From Actinomycetales bacterium (GTDB lineage: Bacteria > Actinomycetota > Actinomycetes > S36-B12), in assembly GCA_018970025.1 (NCBI GenBank), contig JAGWXF010000003.1:124001-188000 (forward strand): a stretch of DNA of 64,000 nucleotides, written 5' to 3'. Position numbers and translations under genes: made by a program. Positions 1-8,580 of the stretch are shown here, in pieces. Within the stretch, counting starts at the first letter, position 1, and every line of letters begins with the position of its first letter. A model generated the notes under the pieces. That model was given only the letters and a program-made list of their open reading frames with translations, had not been told where the DNA came from and did not search any database.

Positions 1-332
1 GGCTGCCACTGCCGCGGGCAGACCTGGGCATTGCCGCTCAGGCACTGCGGGCAGGACCCGCACCCGCAGACGAACGGGACGGTCACGCGCTCGCCGACCG
101 CACGGAGCCGCACCTGGTCGCCGACCGCCACGATGCAGCCGGCGAGCTCATGGCCCGGAGTGTGCGGCAAGGCCGTGATGTCGGGGTCGTGCCCCTGCCA
201 TCCATGCCAGTCGCTTCGGCACAGGCCCGTCGCCTCCACCTGGATCACCACGCCGTCGGCCGGGGGCACCGGATCGGGGACGTCAGCCAGCGAGATCGGG
301 CCGCCGAAGGAGGCGAACTGAACGGCTCGCAC
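1..332 (-). CDS. Zinc-dependent alcohol dehydrogenase, N-terminal part
   Basis: Reads leftwards from a GTG at 332 and runs off the window edge, so only about 110 N-terminal residues are seen. It shows the GroES-like fold of medium-chain zinc dehydrogenases: the catalytic zinc Cys in [10 protein letters not shown] (Cys38), the GHE motif (60-62), and the four structural-zinc cysteines in the CGSCPQC region plus Cys105. The family oxidises alcohols to aldehydes or ketones with NAD(P). The substrate cannot be told. A TATCCT box lies exactly 6 nt before the GTG, which supports this start and a leaderless transcript. It diverges from the lipoprotein gene at 586. Confidence 0.85.
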   Translation of the reverse strand, partial: MRAVQFASFGGPISLADVPDPVPPADGVVIQVEATGLCRSDWHGWQGHDPDITALPHTPGHELAGCIVAVGDQVRLRAVGERVTVPFVCGCGSCPQCLSGNAQVCPRQWQ

Positions 333-338
333 CCGCTG

Positions 339-344
339 AGGATA
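339..344 (-). promoter_or_regulatory. -10 box of leaderless promoter (dehydrogenase)
   Basis: TATCCT on the minus strand, 6 nt before the GTG start at 332. Same spacing as at least ten other genes in the window. Confidence 0.5.
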
Positions 345-504
345 GGGCCGGCGGGTCGGATGGAGCCAGGAGGCGGGATCGCATGTCGGGTAATCGGCGT
401 GCGTAAAAACCGATGAACCTGTCGGGTCGCCCGTTACGCGAACCTGCCATGCTCGGCTTCACTGGTGCACGCTCCAGATCCAGGCTTCAGGCGAGAGATG
501 CCTT

Positions 505-538
505 CGGACGAACCTTGGCATCGGACGAAATGTGGCAT
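505..538. repeat. 17-bp direct repeat, two copies
   Basis: Two abutting 17-bp units, both beginning CGGACGAA and ending TGGCAT, at 505-521 and 522-538. They differ only at a few central positions. They sit 47 bp before the start codon of the lipoprotein gene at 586, in a divergent intergenic region (333-585) that otherwise shows nothing I recognise. A binding site for a regulator is possible but unproven. Confidence 0.5.
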
Positions 539-585
539 CGGGGCAGGGCGCAGCGAACGCCGCTGGGCCGGAAGGAGGCCGGTCG

Positions 586-2532
586 ATGGCTGCTCGACGC
601 TCATTGCTGGCCGTGCCCGTCAGTGCACGCCTAGCGTGCCTGGCCTTCGCGGCCTGGGTCGCCGTCGCCGGCTGCGGCTCCAGCCAGACGCTGCCGGCCG
701 TGGGTGCCTCCGGTATCAACGGGCAGGTCGCCGCGGATGGCTCCGGCGGCTTCGCCCAGCCCGACTGTGCCGGCATCGATCCGCAGGCCTGCATCGCGAG
801 CGGCTTCGTGCCTGATGTGAATGGCTTCAGCTTCAAGAACTGGGCCGGCACCGGCTCGATCGATGCCACCACCATGGTCGCGCTGTTCGGCAAGGAATCC
901 GTCTGCGCAGATGCAGCCTCCGACGACTGCCAGGTGCTGCCCGCTGCCCAGCAGTGGGCCGATCAGGTGAACCAGGCGATGAACGGCGGTCACTGCGAGG
1001 GCATGGCTACGCTTCCGCAGCGGATCTTCACCGACCCCACGCTGCTCAGTGGTATCAGCCCGTCAGCCGCGAACACCTTCGCGCTCTCCAAGGAGGACCC
1101 CAAGGTCACGTCGGCCATCGAGTTCTGGTGGACGACCCAGATGTTCCCTGCCGTGCAGGAGGCCTTCACGTCCTTCCACGATCAGGAGCCGACGCAGGTC
1201 GTCGATGCCCTGAAGGCGGGCCTCGCCGACGGCACGAACTACACGATGGCCATCTACTCCGACACCGGCGCAGGCCATTCGGTCACCCCGATCGCGGTCA
1301 CCTTCGACGGCTCGCAGTACGCGATCTCGATCTACGACAACAACTACCCCGGGACGGTTCAGCACGTGATGGTCGACCCGGCGACCCAGCGCTGGAGCTA
1401 TGCAGCGGGGACAACCAATCCGGATTCGCCGACCACCGGCTGGGAAGGCGGCACGGGCACGATCGACCTGACACCGATGTCCATCCGCGAGGTCCCCACC
1501 GGTGCGCCCTTCAGCGTCGCCGAAGCGAAGGGATCGGCGTCGGTGCGCGGCGACTCCTCCAGCCTGCTCGTGACATCTGCCGATCCGGATACCCAGGTCG
1601 GCGTCAGCCTGACCATTGACGGCCGGACGTACGACACCACGCAAGGATTCACCGACCTGCCCGAGGGCGTCATCGCCCGGCCACTGCTCGGCGCGGGGAT
1701 GTCCGGGAACGGCATGTACGTCACGATCGATCGCACGGTCGTCCCCGAGTTCGAGGCCAGCGGCATCGCGCGCTCACGCCAGACCGGCGAGGTTGCCGCA
1801 GACCGCGACTACAGCATGTCCATCGACACCCCTGGCGTGCCACGGGTCAAGGTGGATACGACGACGACCGCCGGCCCGGCGCCGGACCCCACCTTTCGCG
1901 TCGCGGACACTGGCCGCGTCGATGTCACGACCCCGCCGGGGCGAGAAGCCCGGGCGAGCATCGCGAACGGCCAGAACGGCCTCGACCTGAGCCTGGCCGA
2001 CCAGGGCGCATTCCGTGTCGGACCGAACGACGACAGTGGCGGAGCGCCCATCCAGTTTCAGGGCAGGCCCGGCGGCCCGCAACAGCCATTCCGCATCGAG
2101 CAGGTCAACCCGGATGGCCAGGTCGTCAATTTCGACGGGCGGTTCGATCCGCGCAATGGCCAGTTCGAGGCACAGGGTCGCCCGGCACCACCGCAGCAGG
2201 TCGATCCGTCGCAGGTGGAGCAGTTCCGGGCCCTGGCCGCACCGCCGCCGAATCCGAGTAGCCCCGGCAATGGCCAGAACCCGCCGCCCGGAGATGCGCA
2301 GAACCCGCCGCCTGCAGACGGGCAGAACCCAGCACCCGGGAGCGGGCAGACCCCAGCACCCGGCAACAGCGCCAACACCAGCGGCAACAACCCCGCCCCC
2401 GGACAGAGCCCACCAACCGGCAACGGGCAGAACCCACCAACCGGCAACGGCGCCAACACCAGCGGCAACAACCCCGCCCCCGGACAGAACCCACCTGCAG
2501 ACGGCCAGAACCCACCGCCGCCACCCGGCTGA
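586..2532 (+). CDS. Lipoprotein with papain/transglutaminase-like Cys-His-Asn residues and proline-rich tail
   Basis: 648 aa from ATG 586, chosen over the upstream in-frame ATG 532 because GAAGGAGG lies 7 nt before it and because it puts a signal peptide with lipobox AVAGC at Cys30. The middle holds three motifs spaced as in papain-fold or transglutaminase-like enzymes: NGGHCEGMA (Cys137), GAGHSVTP (His231) and IYDNNYPG (Asp251/Asn252). The region after about residue 300 looks like beta-rich domains. The last 90 or so residues are low-complexity Pro/Asn/Gly/Gln, built from NPPP/NPAPG units and typical of a wall-spanning or surface stalk. A surface cysteine peptidase or transpeptidase is the best guess. 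I do not recognise a named family. Confidence 0.75.
   Translation: MAARRSLLAVPVSARLACLAFAAWVAVAGCGSSQTLPAVGASGINGQVAADGSGGFAQPDCAGIDPQACIASGFVPDVNGFSFKNWAGTGSIDATTMVALFGKESVCADAASDDCQVLPAAQQWADQVNQAMNGGHCEGMATLPQRIFTDPTLLSGISPSAANTFALSKEDPKVTSAIEFWWTTQMFPAVQEAFTSFHDQEPTQVVDALKAGLADGTNYTMAIYSDTGAGHSVTPIAVTFDGSQYAISIYDNNYPGTVQHVMVDPATQRWSYAAGTTNPDSPTTGWEGGTGTIDLTPMSIREVPTGAPFSVAEAKGSASVRGDSSSLLVTSADPDTQVGVSLTIDGRTYDTTQGFTDLPEGVIARPLLGAGMSGNGMYVTIDRTVVPEFEASGIARSRQTGEVAADRDYSMSIDTPGVPRVKVDTTTTAGPAPDPTFRVADTGRVDVTTPPGREARASIANGQNGLDLSLADQGAFRVGPNDDSGGAPIQFQGRPGGPQQPFRIEQVNPDGQVVNFDGRFDPRNGQFEAQGRPAPPQQVDPSQVEQFRALAAPPPNPSSPGNGQNPPPGDAQNPPPADGQNPAPGSGQTPAPGNSANTSGNNPAPGQSPPTGNGQNPPTGNGANTSGNNPAPGQNPPADGQNPPPPPG
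2360..2520 (+). repeat. Coding tandem repeats for Pro/Asn-rich tail
   Basis: Within the 3' end of the lipoprotein gene, a unit encoding ANTSGNNPAPGQ occurs twice almost unchanged, mixed with shorter NGQNPP units. Such repeats often vary in copy number between strains. Confidence 0.6.
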
Positions 2533-2925
2533 GCCGATCCTGGCCGACATCACCCGCGAAGTTCGACCAGTTGCTGTAGCGCCCGGCGAGGATCAGGATC
2601 GCCGCGATGACGCCCACTGTGGGCAGCAGCATCCGCTGCCGAGGCTCAGGGCGGGCAGTCTGATGAGGATCATCTGGACGAGGCCGATCACCCGGCGCAG
2701 GCCATCGTTCCCAGGAATCATGCTGTGGCCCATGGTCGTGAGCAGCCAGGTGGCGTGCAGCACCAGGAGGTCCACATCGACAGGGGATGAGGTGCGCCAC
2801 TTCGGCGAGGTCGCATCGACCTTGTTGATGACGCCGATCGCGGCCCCGCTGATCAAGTCGTGGAACAGCTCGACTCCGTTGGCCTGCTGCTTCGACGGGT
2901 TCTTGGCGTCGCGACCACGATTCAA
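2530..2925 (-). pseudogene. Truncated, frameshifted copy of LtrA N-terminus
   Basis: The minus-strand frame from 2925 reads GVELFHDLISGAAIG, then LHATWLLTTMGHSMIP and GLVQMILI, line by line like the intact LtrA next door (WFELFYDLIIVAAVA, LFAIWLLTTLSHSLFP, VLVQMMLL). After LSLGSG the frame is lost; the matching hydrophobic stretch (MLLPTVGVIAAILILA) continues in another frame to about 2530 and then stops. About a quarter of the gene remains. It sits directly behind ltrA in the same orientation, so it looks like a decayed tandem duplicate. Confidence 0.65.
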
Positions 2926-2985
2926 CGGCGTATCGTGCCACCGCCGAACGCACGTGACTGCCCCGTGATGGGCGCTTGCCCCCGA

Positions 2986-4149
2986 CTAGGCGCGTGCCGT
3001 CGACCTGCGAGCGACGATGGCGGTTGCTGCTGCGTCGGCGGCGAGCAGGAGCCCGCCGGCGAGGCCGGAGGCATTGGCCGGCAGGTCCGCAATGACATAG
3101 TCGGCGACCGTCAGCATGAGCAGGATCGCCGCGGTTGCCGCCTGCAACCGGCGCATCGCCTGCGGGCAGGTGGGCAGGGCATACGACAGGATCGTGATCG
3201 CCGTCATGACACCCAGCATCGGCATCGCCGTCCAGGTCCCATGCGGCGCCACCAGGCTCTGGCCGTACTCCTCCAGGGTCAGGTCGGCGAACTCGACTGC
3301 GACGGCCACGATGGACAGCACCAGGAGCGCATGGCCCAGCATCCAGGACCTCAGCCGATTGGGAGTCCGAGGGAAGCCATGCGGAATCACGGCGCTGAAG
3401 TAGATCGACCAGATGCTGAACGCGACGATGAACGTGAGGATGAAGAACGGCGGGCTGGGGATCGAGCCGACATTGCCCAGGCTCGCGAGCAGGCCGACGA
3501 ATGACTCACCGAGGACGATGATGACGAAGAGGCCGAACCGCTCCTGCAGGTGATGCGGATCCAGCCCGCCGCTCGACGCAACCTTCGTGACCACGACGGT
3601 CGTCATCGGTATCAGCAGGGCGACGAGTGCGATGACGATCAGGACGGGCGCGAGCTGCGATGACTGCCGCGAGGTCAGCCAAGCCGAGAGCAGGCCGCTG
3701 ACACACAGGAGCCCAGCGCCAGAGGCGGAGACGATGACGATGCTGCGCGCGACCGGTGCAAGACTCGCAGCCCGCCGGGCATGCCGGGCGAAGATCAGCG
3801 TGATGGTCAGGAATGCCGCACCGGCAGCCGCGAATCCGGACCAGGTCGGCAGGCCGGTCTTGCCCAGGGAGAGCACCGAGATGCTGAGCAGCATCATCTG
3901 GACGAGCACCAGCAGCATGCGCACCGGGTCGTTGGCCGGGAAGAGACTATGACTGAGCGTGGTGAGCAGCCAGATCGCGAACAGCACCAGCAGGGAGGTC
4001 ACGACCAGGAACGTCGTATTCCAGTCCGGCGACTTGATGAACACCTTGCCCACCAGGGCCACGGCGGCCACGATGATGAGGTCGTAGAACAGCTCGAACC
4101 AGATCACGCGCTGGCCGGAGGACTCCTGCCCGGAAACGCCTTCGCTCAT
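2986..4149 (-). CDS. ltrA: Low temperature requirement protein A (LtrA) family membrane protein
   Basis: 387 aa, polytopic, about 10-12 hydrophobic segments. The N-terminus carries the LtrA hallmark WFELFYDLIIVAAV, and HGFPRTPNRL-type loops lie further on. LtrA was named for listerial growth at low temperature; its molecular role is unknown. The start ATG 4149 was chosen because the open frame upstream only runs antisense through the dehydrogenase gene. It diverges from the dehydrogenase at 4214 with 64 bp between. A CACGAT hexamer lies 6 nt before the ATG, compatible with a leaderless promoter. Confidence 0.85.
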   Translation of the reverse strand: MSEGVSGQESSGQRVIWFELFYDLIIVAAVALVGKVFIKSPDWNTTFLVVTSLLVLFAIWLLTTLSHSLFPANDPVRMLLVLVQMMLLSISVLSLGKTGLPTWSGFAAAGAAFLTITLIFARHARRAASLAPVARSIVIVSASGAGLLCVSGLLSAWLTSRQSSQLAPVLIVIALVALLIPMTTVVVTKVASSGGLDPHHLQERFGLFVIIVLGESFVGLLASLGNVGSIPSPPFFILTFIVAFSIWSIYFSAVIPHGFPRTPNRLRSWMLGHALLVLSIVAVAVEFADLTLEEYGQSLVAPHGTWTAMPMLGVMTAITILSYALPTCPQAMRRLQAATAAILLMLTVADYVIADLPANASGLAGGLLLAADAAATAIVARRSTARA

Positions 4150-4201
4150 GGGCCCATCGTGCCAGTCTCGGACTTCCCACCCGCTCCTTGCGAGCGTTCG
4201 C

Positions 4202-4207
4202 GACAAT
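4202..4207 (+). promoter_or_regulatory. -10-like box before dehydrogenase
   Basis: GACAAT 6 nt before ATG 4214; no Shine-Dalgarno is visible. Confidence 0.35.
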
Positions 4208-4213
4208 GCCGCC

Positions 4214-5218
4214 ATGGAATCCGTCACGCACCGGATGTCGGCCGTCGTGCTCACCGGCACCGAGCAGCTGGCGTTCCAGGATCGACCGGCACCTCGAGCG
4301 CTTCCCGGCCAGAGCGTGATCAAGGTCCTGGCCTGTGGCCTGTGCGGTACCGATCGCCATATCGTGCACGGGGAGTATCCGTCTCGTCCGCCGCTCATTC
4401 TGGGCCATGAGTTCGCCGGGGTCGTCCACGAGCCCAGCCCTGACGGCGATATTCCCTCGGGCACGCTGGTATCGATCGACCCGAACATCAGCTGCGGGTC
4501 CTGCCATGCCTGCACCCACGGCAGCACCGCGTTCTGCCCGCGCCGGCTCGCCCTCGGAGTCGACCTCGATGGTGGCCTCGCTGAGCTCTGCATCGTCCCC
4601 GACACCCAGATGTACCCCGTCGACCAGCAGGTCGACCCGGTCCGACTTGCCTTTGCCGAGCCGCTCGCCTGCTGCCTGCGAGGCACCGACCTGGCCGGCG
4701 ACCTGGCTGGTGCGAGGGTCGCTGTCGTCGGCGGCGGCGTCATGGGCCAGCTGACTGCGCAACTGGCCCGCCTCGGCGGTGCCAGCGCGGTCACCATGGT
4801 CACGCGCCAGGCCGAGCGCCGCCGGCTCGCCGTCGACCTCGGAGCGACCAGCGCCTGCGCGCCCGGCGAGGGCCATCTGGGCGCCCACGATGTCGTCTTC
4901 GAGTGCGCAGGCGCCAGCGGGACGCTCCAGGTGTCAGTCGACCTGGCTCGCGCCGGGGGCACCGTCATCGTCCTGGGCATCACGCCCCAGGATCACACGT
5001 ACCCCATCAATCCGTACGATCTCGTGGCCCGCGAGATCCGGATCCAGGGATCCTTCCTCAATCCCCGGACGCAGCGCCGGGCCGCTGACCTGGTAGCTGC
5101 TGGCCTGCTGCAGCTTGATCCCCTGGCCACTCGGATCGTCACCTTGGCCCAGGCATCCGAGAGCCTGGTGCAGGCACCGGGCCCGTCGGACATCAAGGTG
5201 ATCGTCCGACCCGGATGA
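4214..5218 (+). CDS. Zinc-dependent medium-chain dehydrogenase (sorbitol/threonine dehydrogenase-like)
   Basis: 334 aa. Catalytic zinc site CGLCGTDRHIVHG, then GHEFAG, structural zinc cysteines in SCGSCHACTHG and a further Cys, and a Rossmann motif VVGGGVMGQLTAQLARLGGA. These define the threonine/sorbitol/2,3-butanediol dehydrogenase branch of the medium-chain family, which uses NAD(P) to oxidise secondary alcohols. The start is uncertain between ATG 4214 and ATG 4235 (MSAVVLTG). I prefer 4214 because of the -10-like box 6 nt upstream. The substrate is unknown. Neighbours give no pathway clue: it diverges from ltrA and converges with the DsbA-like gene. Confidence 0.85.
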   Translation: MESVTHRMSAVVLTGTEQLAFQDRPAPRALPGQSVIKVLACGLCGTDRHIVHGEYPSRPPLILGHEFAGVVHEPSPDGDIPSGTLVSIDPNISCGSCHACTHGSTAFCPRRLALGVDLDGGLAELCIVPDTQMYPVDQQVDPVRLAFAEPLACCLRGTDLAGDLAGARVAVVGGGVMGQLTAQLARLGGASAVTMVTRQAERRRLAVDLGATSACAPGEGHLGAHDVVFECAGASGTLQVSVDLARAGGTVIVLGITPQDHTYPINPYDLVAREIRIQGSFLNPRTQRRAADLVAAGLLQLDPLATRIVTLAQASESLVQAPGPSDIKVIVRPG

Positions 5219-5225
5219 GCGACGA

Positions 5226-6188
5226 TCAGGTGCCGACGAGCGATGCGAGGTCGACGTTGGTGAAGGGATCCTCGATGAGCGTGCCGTCCAGCAGGACGGT
5301 CGGCGTGCCGGCAACACCTCGGCCGATCGATTCCCGCGTCACCTCGGCGACGTACGGAATGAACGTGTTGGCCCGGATGCACGACTCAGTTGCCTTGCCC
5401 GCTCCGGCCTTGGCCGCGATCGAGACGAGCTGATCCGGCGGGAACTGGCCAGGTGGCTCGGAGGGGTCCGCCACTTCGTAGATCGCGGTGATATAGCGGG
5501 CCAGGACGTCCGCGCCATCGGCGTGCCGGATGCAGGCAGCTGCGTTTGCCGCGCGAGCCGATGCGCCGGGCACTGACAGGGTGGCCGAGGTCTCGCCGAG
5601 GAAGGCAAGCGGGTTCACCTTGACCAGCAGCCCTGAGCCCGGCGTCAGGGCCTGGTCGATGATCCGGGCGCCGACCTGCCTATCCCACCGCTGGCAGAAC
5701 GGGCACTGGAAGTCGACAAAGACCTCCACCACCCTGGCGGCTGACGGATCCCCGATGAGCAGGGCGCCGAAGTCATCGGCTCCTGAGGGGATACGAGCCT
5801 TGAGCGCGACCGGCGGGCGCAGGCCGCTCTTGGCCGGCTCGGCAGACGGGGCTGCCGGCTGGGCTGCCGGCGCGGGCTGGCCGGACGGGATCGCGGCGCG
5901 AACGACGGCCAGCTGCTGGGCGAGCGCGGTGACGTCCTGACGGGTCATCAGCACCAGGACCAGCGAAGCGATGCCCAGGCCTGCGACCAGGATGAATCCC
6001 AGGATGATGCCCTGGCGAAGCCGGGCCAGCGCAAGACCTGTCGCGTCGACGGCCGGGGCTGCGGGCTGCTCCCCCGGCGGGGGCTGATCATGCGGGAGCT
6101 GATCGTGCGGAGACTGATCATGCGGAGACTGATCGTGCGGGGACTGGAGATCCTGGGGCTGATCGGCTGGTGCGGGCTCGATGGTCAC
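5226..6188 (-). CDS. Membrane-anchored DsbA-like thioredoxin-fold protein
   Basis: 320 aa. The cytoplasmic N-terminus is Pro/Asp/Gln rich with four PHDQ repeats, followed by one transmembrane segment (GIILGFILVAGLGIASLVLVL), a Pro/Ala linker, and an extracellular thioredoxin domain with CPFC (Cys162/Cys165) and the cis-Pro context RGVAGTPTVLLDG. It belongs to the DsbA/thioredoxin_4 group that makes or isomerises disulfides in exported proteins. GTG 6188 is the start: it lies 4 nt after the upstream stop codon with AGGATAGG before it, so it is translationally coupled to the lipoprotein gene at 6193-7023. The longer open frame upstream only overlaps that gene. Confidence 0.85.
   Translation of the reverse strand: MTIEPAPADQPQDLQSPHDQSPHDQSPHDQLPHDQPPPGEQPAAPAVDATGLALARLRQGIILGFILVAGLGIASLVLVLMTRQDVTALAQQLAVVRAAIPSGQPAPAAQPAAPSAEPAKSGLRPPVALKARIPSGADDFGALLIGDPSAARVVEVFVDFQCPFCQRWDRQVGARIIDQALTPGSGLLVKVNPLAFLGETSATLSVPGASARAANAAACIRHADGADVLARYITAIYEVADPSEPPGQFPPDQLVSIAAKAGAGKATESCIRANTFIPYVAEVTRESIGRGVAGTPTVLLDGTLIEDPFTNVDLASLVGT
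6085..6150 (-). repeat. 15-bp coding repeat (PHDQ units)
   Basis: Four near-identical 15-bp units encode the pentapeptide (S/L)PHDQ in the N-terminal tail of the DsbA-like protein. Likely a flexible linker; copy number may vary. Confidence 0.6.
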
Positions 6189-6192
6189 CGGC

Positions 6193-7023
6193 CTATCCTG
6201 CCGTGAGCTCGACGCGATCGCGCGAGGCTCCCGTCGCGACCTGCTCCGCAAGCCGGTTGTAGAGGTCCGATGCCCGCTGCCATACCGCTGGCTGCTTGGA
6301 CCAGATGCCGATCCGGGTGACATACAGGACGTCACCGATCGGCTCCATCACCGTGATGAGCTGAGCGCCCACCGGGCCGTCGAGCAGGGCCGTCCTGATG
6401 AACGCACGCCCGGACGTCGACACGCTGACCTGCCACCCGCGCCCCGCGGTCAGGTTGTGGGCACGCTCCCCTTGCCTGCGTTGCCCGTCTGCATCGACCA
6501 GGGTGAAGGCCGAGCACGCGGCCCACGCATCAAGGGCGCTCGCGGCGAGACGATCGGCCTGGCCGGGTGGGAGCTGATACGCGGTCGACTGCCAGGTATC
6601 AACGGAGCCCTCGGTGGGATAGGCCTGGCCCGAGTTGCTGCGGCGCGCGCTGAAGCCGACGCTCGTCAGCGACGTCGGCTCGCTGCGAGCCGACGTCAGG
6701 CCATAACCCGCCATCAGCGCGATGGCCTCGCAGTCGGCAGGGTCAACCTGGGCGAGGGCGCCGACGCCCGCCTGCCGCGCCCGGCTGTCCGCGGCATCTG
6801 CCACCCAGGCATCGTTCGCGGTCGATGACTGGGGTGCCAGCGCGTCCTGGAAGGCAAAGCCCTGGACGATGGACAGGTCCGCATCCGTCGGCGCGGCGGC
6901 GAGCCGGGATGCAGGAGCAGAGGGTGCTGCCTGGCTGACGGCCGTCCCGGACGAGCTGCTGCATCCCGCCAGGCTCAGGGCAGCACCGGCGGCGATGAGC
7001 AGGCTTGCAAGCCGCATCAGCAT
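6193..7023 (-). CDS. Lipoprotein resembling PknH-type extracellular sensor domain
   Basis: 276 aa from ATG 7023. Signal peptide with lipobox LAGC (Cys21), Ser-rich linker, then a globular domain with two conserved-looking Cys (ADCEAIAL and AACSAF) and W-containing strands. The layout, with two Cys about 90 residues apart after a lipid anchor, is like the PknH_C/LpqN-type exported domains of actinobacteria that bind unknown ligands. I rate this as resemblance only. It is first in a two-gene unit with the DsbA-like gene, which could form its disulfide. Confidence 0.7.
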   Translation of the reverse strand: MLMRLASLLIAAGAALSLAGCSSSSGTAVSQAAPSAPASRLAAAPTDADLSIVQGFAFQDALAPQSSTANDAWVADAADSRARQAGVGALAQVDPADCEAIALMAGYGLTSARSEPTSLTSVGFSARRSNSGQAYPTEGSVDTWQSTAYQLPPGQADRLAASALDAWAACSAFTLVDADGQRRQGERAHNLTAGRGWQVSVSTSGRAFIRTALLDGPVGAQLITVMEPIGDVLYVTRIGIWSKQPAVWQRASDLYNRLAEQVATGASRDRVELTAG

Positions 7024-7182
7024 CCGCACAGCATGACAGTGCCACGGCATCGCATCGTCGCCACCTGGCAATCGCGCGGATGCCCGGAAATCCTCGCCTG
7101 TCTCAACTATCGTGTGGCCGAGCCGGATGCTCCTGGCATCGTCACGGGCGGCCGGCAATGCGGCTATCCCTCGACGGGAGGC

Positions 7183-7575
7183 ATGATGGAACGGGCGCTG
7201 TCGAAGGTCCTGGCGGCCGGATCGCTCGTCTTCCTGGCATCGGCGCTGTGCCTGCTCGTCGCACCCGATGCGTTCGCGGGCTGGATCGGCCTGCCAACCG
7301 GCCCATCCCTCGCCTGGGCACTGCGAATGACCGGCGTCTGCCTGATCGGCCTGGCCGGGCTGATGTGGCTGGTGCGTCGCGCGGACGATGCTGGCATCAG
7401 GGGCGCGGGCGCGGTGATGATCATTGCCAGTGCCGGCATGACCATCCTCACTGCGACGCTGCAGGGAGCCTGGACACCGGTCCGCTGGGCCTACTTGGGC
7501 GTCGGCGCCGGCTTCTGCGCGACCTATGTCGTCCTGCTGCTCACCGCCGTCCTGCAGGATCGCCGTCGCGGCTGA
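7183..7575 (+). CDS. Small four-helix membrane protein, unknown function
   Basis: 130 aa with four hydrophobic helices (around residues 8-30, 42-62, 72-90 and 98-120). GGGAGG lies just before paired ATGs at 7183 and 7186; spacing favours the second. Not recognised as a named family. It diverges from the lipoprotein gene at 7023. Confidence 0.65.
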   Translation: MMERALSKVLAAGSLVFLASALCLLVAPDAFAGWIGLPTGPSLAWALRMTGVCLIGLAGLMWLVRRADDAGIRGAGAVMIIASAGMTILTATLQGAWTPVRWAYLGVGAGFCATYVVLLLTAVLQDRRRG

Positions 7576-7608
7576 GCGCCCGAGCGCACCAGGCCCGCGG
7601 GCTGCCCG

Positions 7609-8580
7609 CTACCACAGGAAGTGATGGCCGTCCGACGCATTCGCCGGCGGCCGCACCCCGTAGGCGGCGCGGATCTCTGCCAGGGGCAGCGGCGCAAGGT
7701 CGAAGTGATCGACGAGCGAGAAGTCTGCGCCGCACTGGCCACCACGGGCCATCTCCTGGCTCAGGAGCAGGACCGCTGAGTCGTCCGCCAGGACTGCCGT
7801 ATCCGCCTGGCGCAGATGGCCCGGATGCGCGAAGCCGGCCTCATGCGCGACCAGGGAGGCCAGCAGCGCAGCGCGATTGATCCGGTTGTTGTTCATCGCG
7901 AATTGGAATGCGCTCAGCGCCACCTCCCCGGCAATCGTGGTCGACAGGCCGGCGATGGTGTGGGTCATGTCATGGGAGACGAAGAAGTGATTCGTGGCCG
8001 AGGGGTCCAGGCCAGGCAGCCGCAGGCCGAACTGCTCATAGAACGTGATGTAGGCACGACCGAGGGAATCGGGGGCATACTCGGCGAATGCCTCAAGCTT
8101 CTCGGCCAAGGCCATCTCCGGGTGATCCGGGTCGACCGGCAGGCTCGCCAGCGAGGGCTCCGCTCGCTCCTGCAGGCTCGCGTCCAGGAACCTCGCGTAG
8201 TCGGCGGACGCTGCCTGCACTCCCTGGGTGACGAGGTCGCGGAACATGCGCAGGTCCTCGCCGCCCACCTCCAGGGCAGCGGCGTAGCGCTCGACCGCCT
8301 CGACCTGCTCCGGCGCCTGCGGGTGGCGGCAGGCCTCCAGGGTCAGGTGGATCTCGTGGAACAGGTCGCGATGCGCCGTGTGGCCGAGATGGTCGGCAAG
8401 CTCCCCCGGGCTGACGGGACGTACCCGGCGCACGTCGAGGTCTGGCCGGGACCAGACGCGGGCGACGATGGCCTGCAGGACCTTGACCTGCTCGTGCGTC
8501 GGCCCGCCGTTGACGTCGATACCCGCCATGAGCGCGCCGACGACCGGCTCCACGAGTGGTGCGGGCAGGTCAATGGCCAT
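7609..8580 (-). CDS. COQ4-like protein
   Basis: 323 aa, soluble. The C-terminal half contains HFFVSHDMTHTIAG followed by a GEVALSAFQFAMNN stretch, matching the HD-x3-H signature and following GE helix of the Coq4 family (ubiquinone-biosynthesis scaffold, metal-binding HDxxH). The N-terminal 100 residues are helical and resemble a TerB-like bundle. Start ATG 8580 overlaps the 3' end of the upstream gene by 11 bp, so the two are co-translated. Actinomycetota use menaquinone, so a ubiquinone role is doubtful; the molecular function is unknown. Confidence 0.65.
   Translation of the reverse strand: MAIDLPAPLVEPVVGALMAGIDVNGGPTHEQVKVLQAIVARVWSRPDLDVRRVRPVSPGELADHLGHTAHRDLFHEIHLTLEACRHPQAPEQVEAVERYAAALEVGGEDLRMFRDLVTQGVQAASADYARFLDASLQERAEPSLASLPVDPDHPEMALAEKLEAFAEYAPDSLGRAYITFYEQFGLRLPGLDPSATNHFFVSHDMTHTIAGLSTTIAGEVALSAFQFAMNNNRINRAALLASLVAHEAGFAHPGHLRQADTAVLADDSAVLLLSQEMARGGQCGADFSLVDHFDLAPLPLAEIRAAYGVRPPANASDGHHFLW

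Noticed and set aside
6085-6150. Short tandem repeats considered as a CRISPR array
   Set aside because: Units are 15 bp, contiguous, without spacers, and in frame as PHDQ coding repeats. No CRISPR array was seen anywhere in the window.
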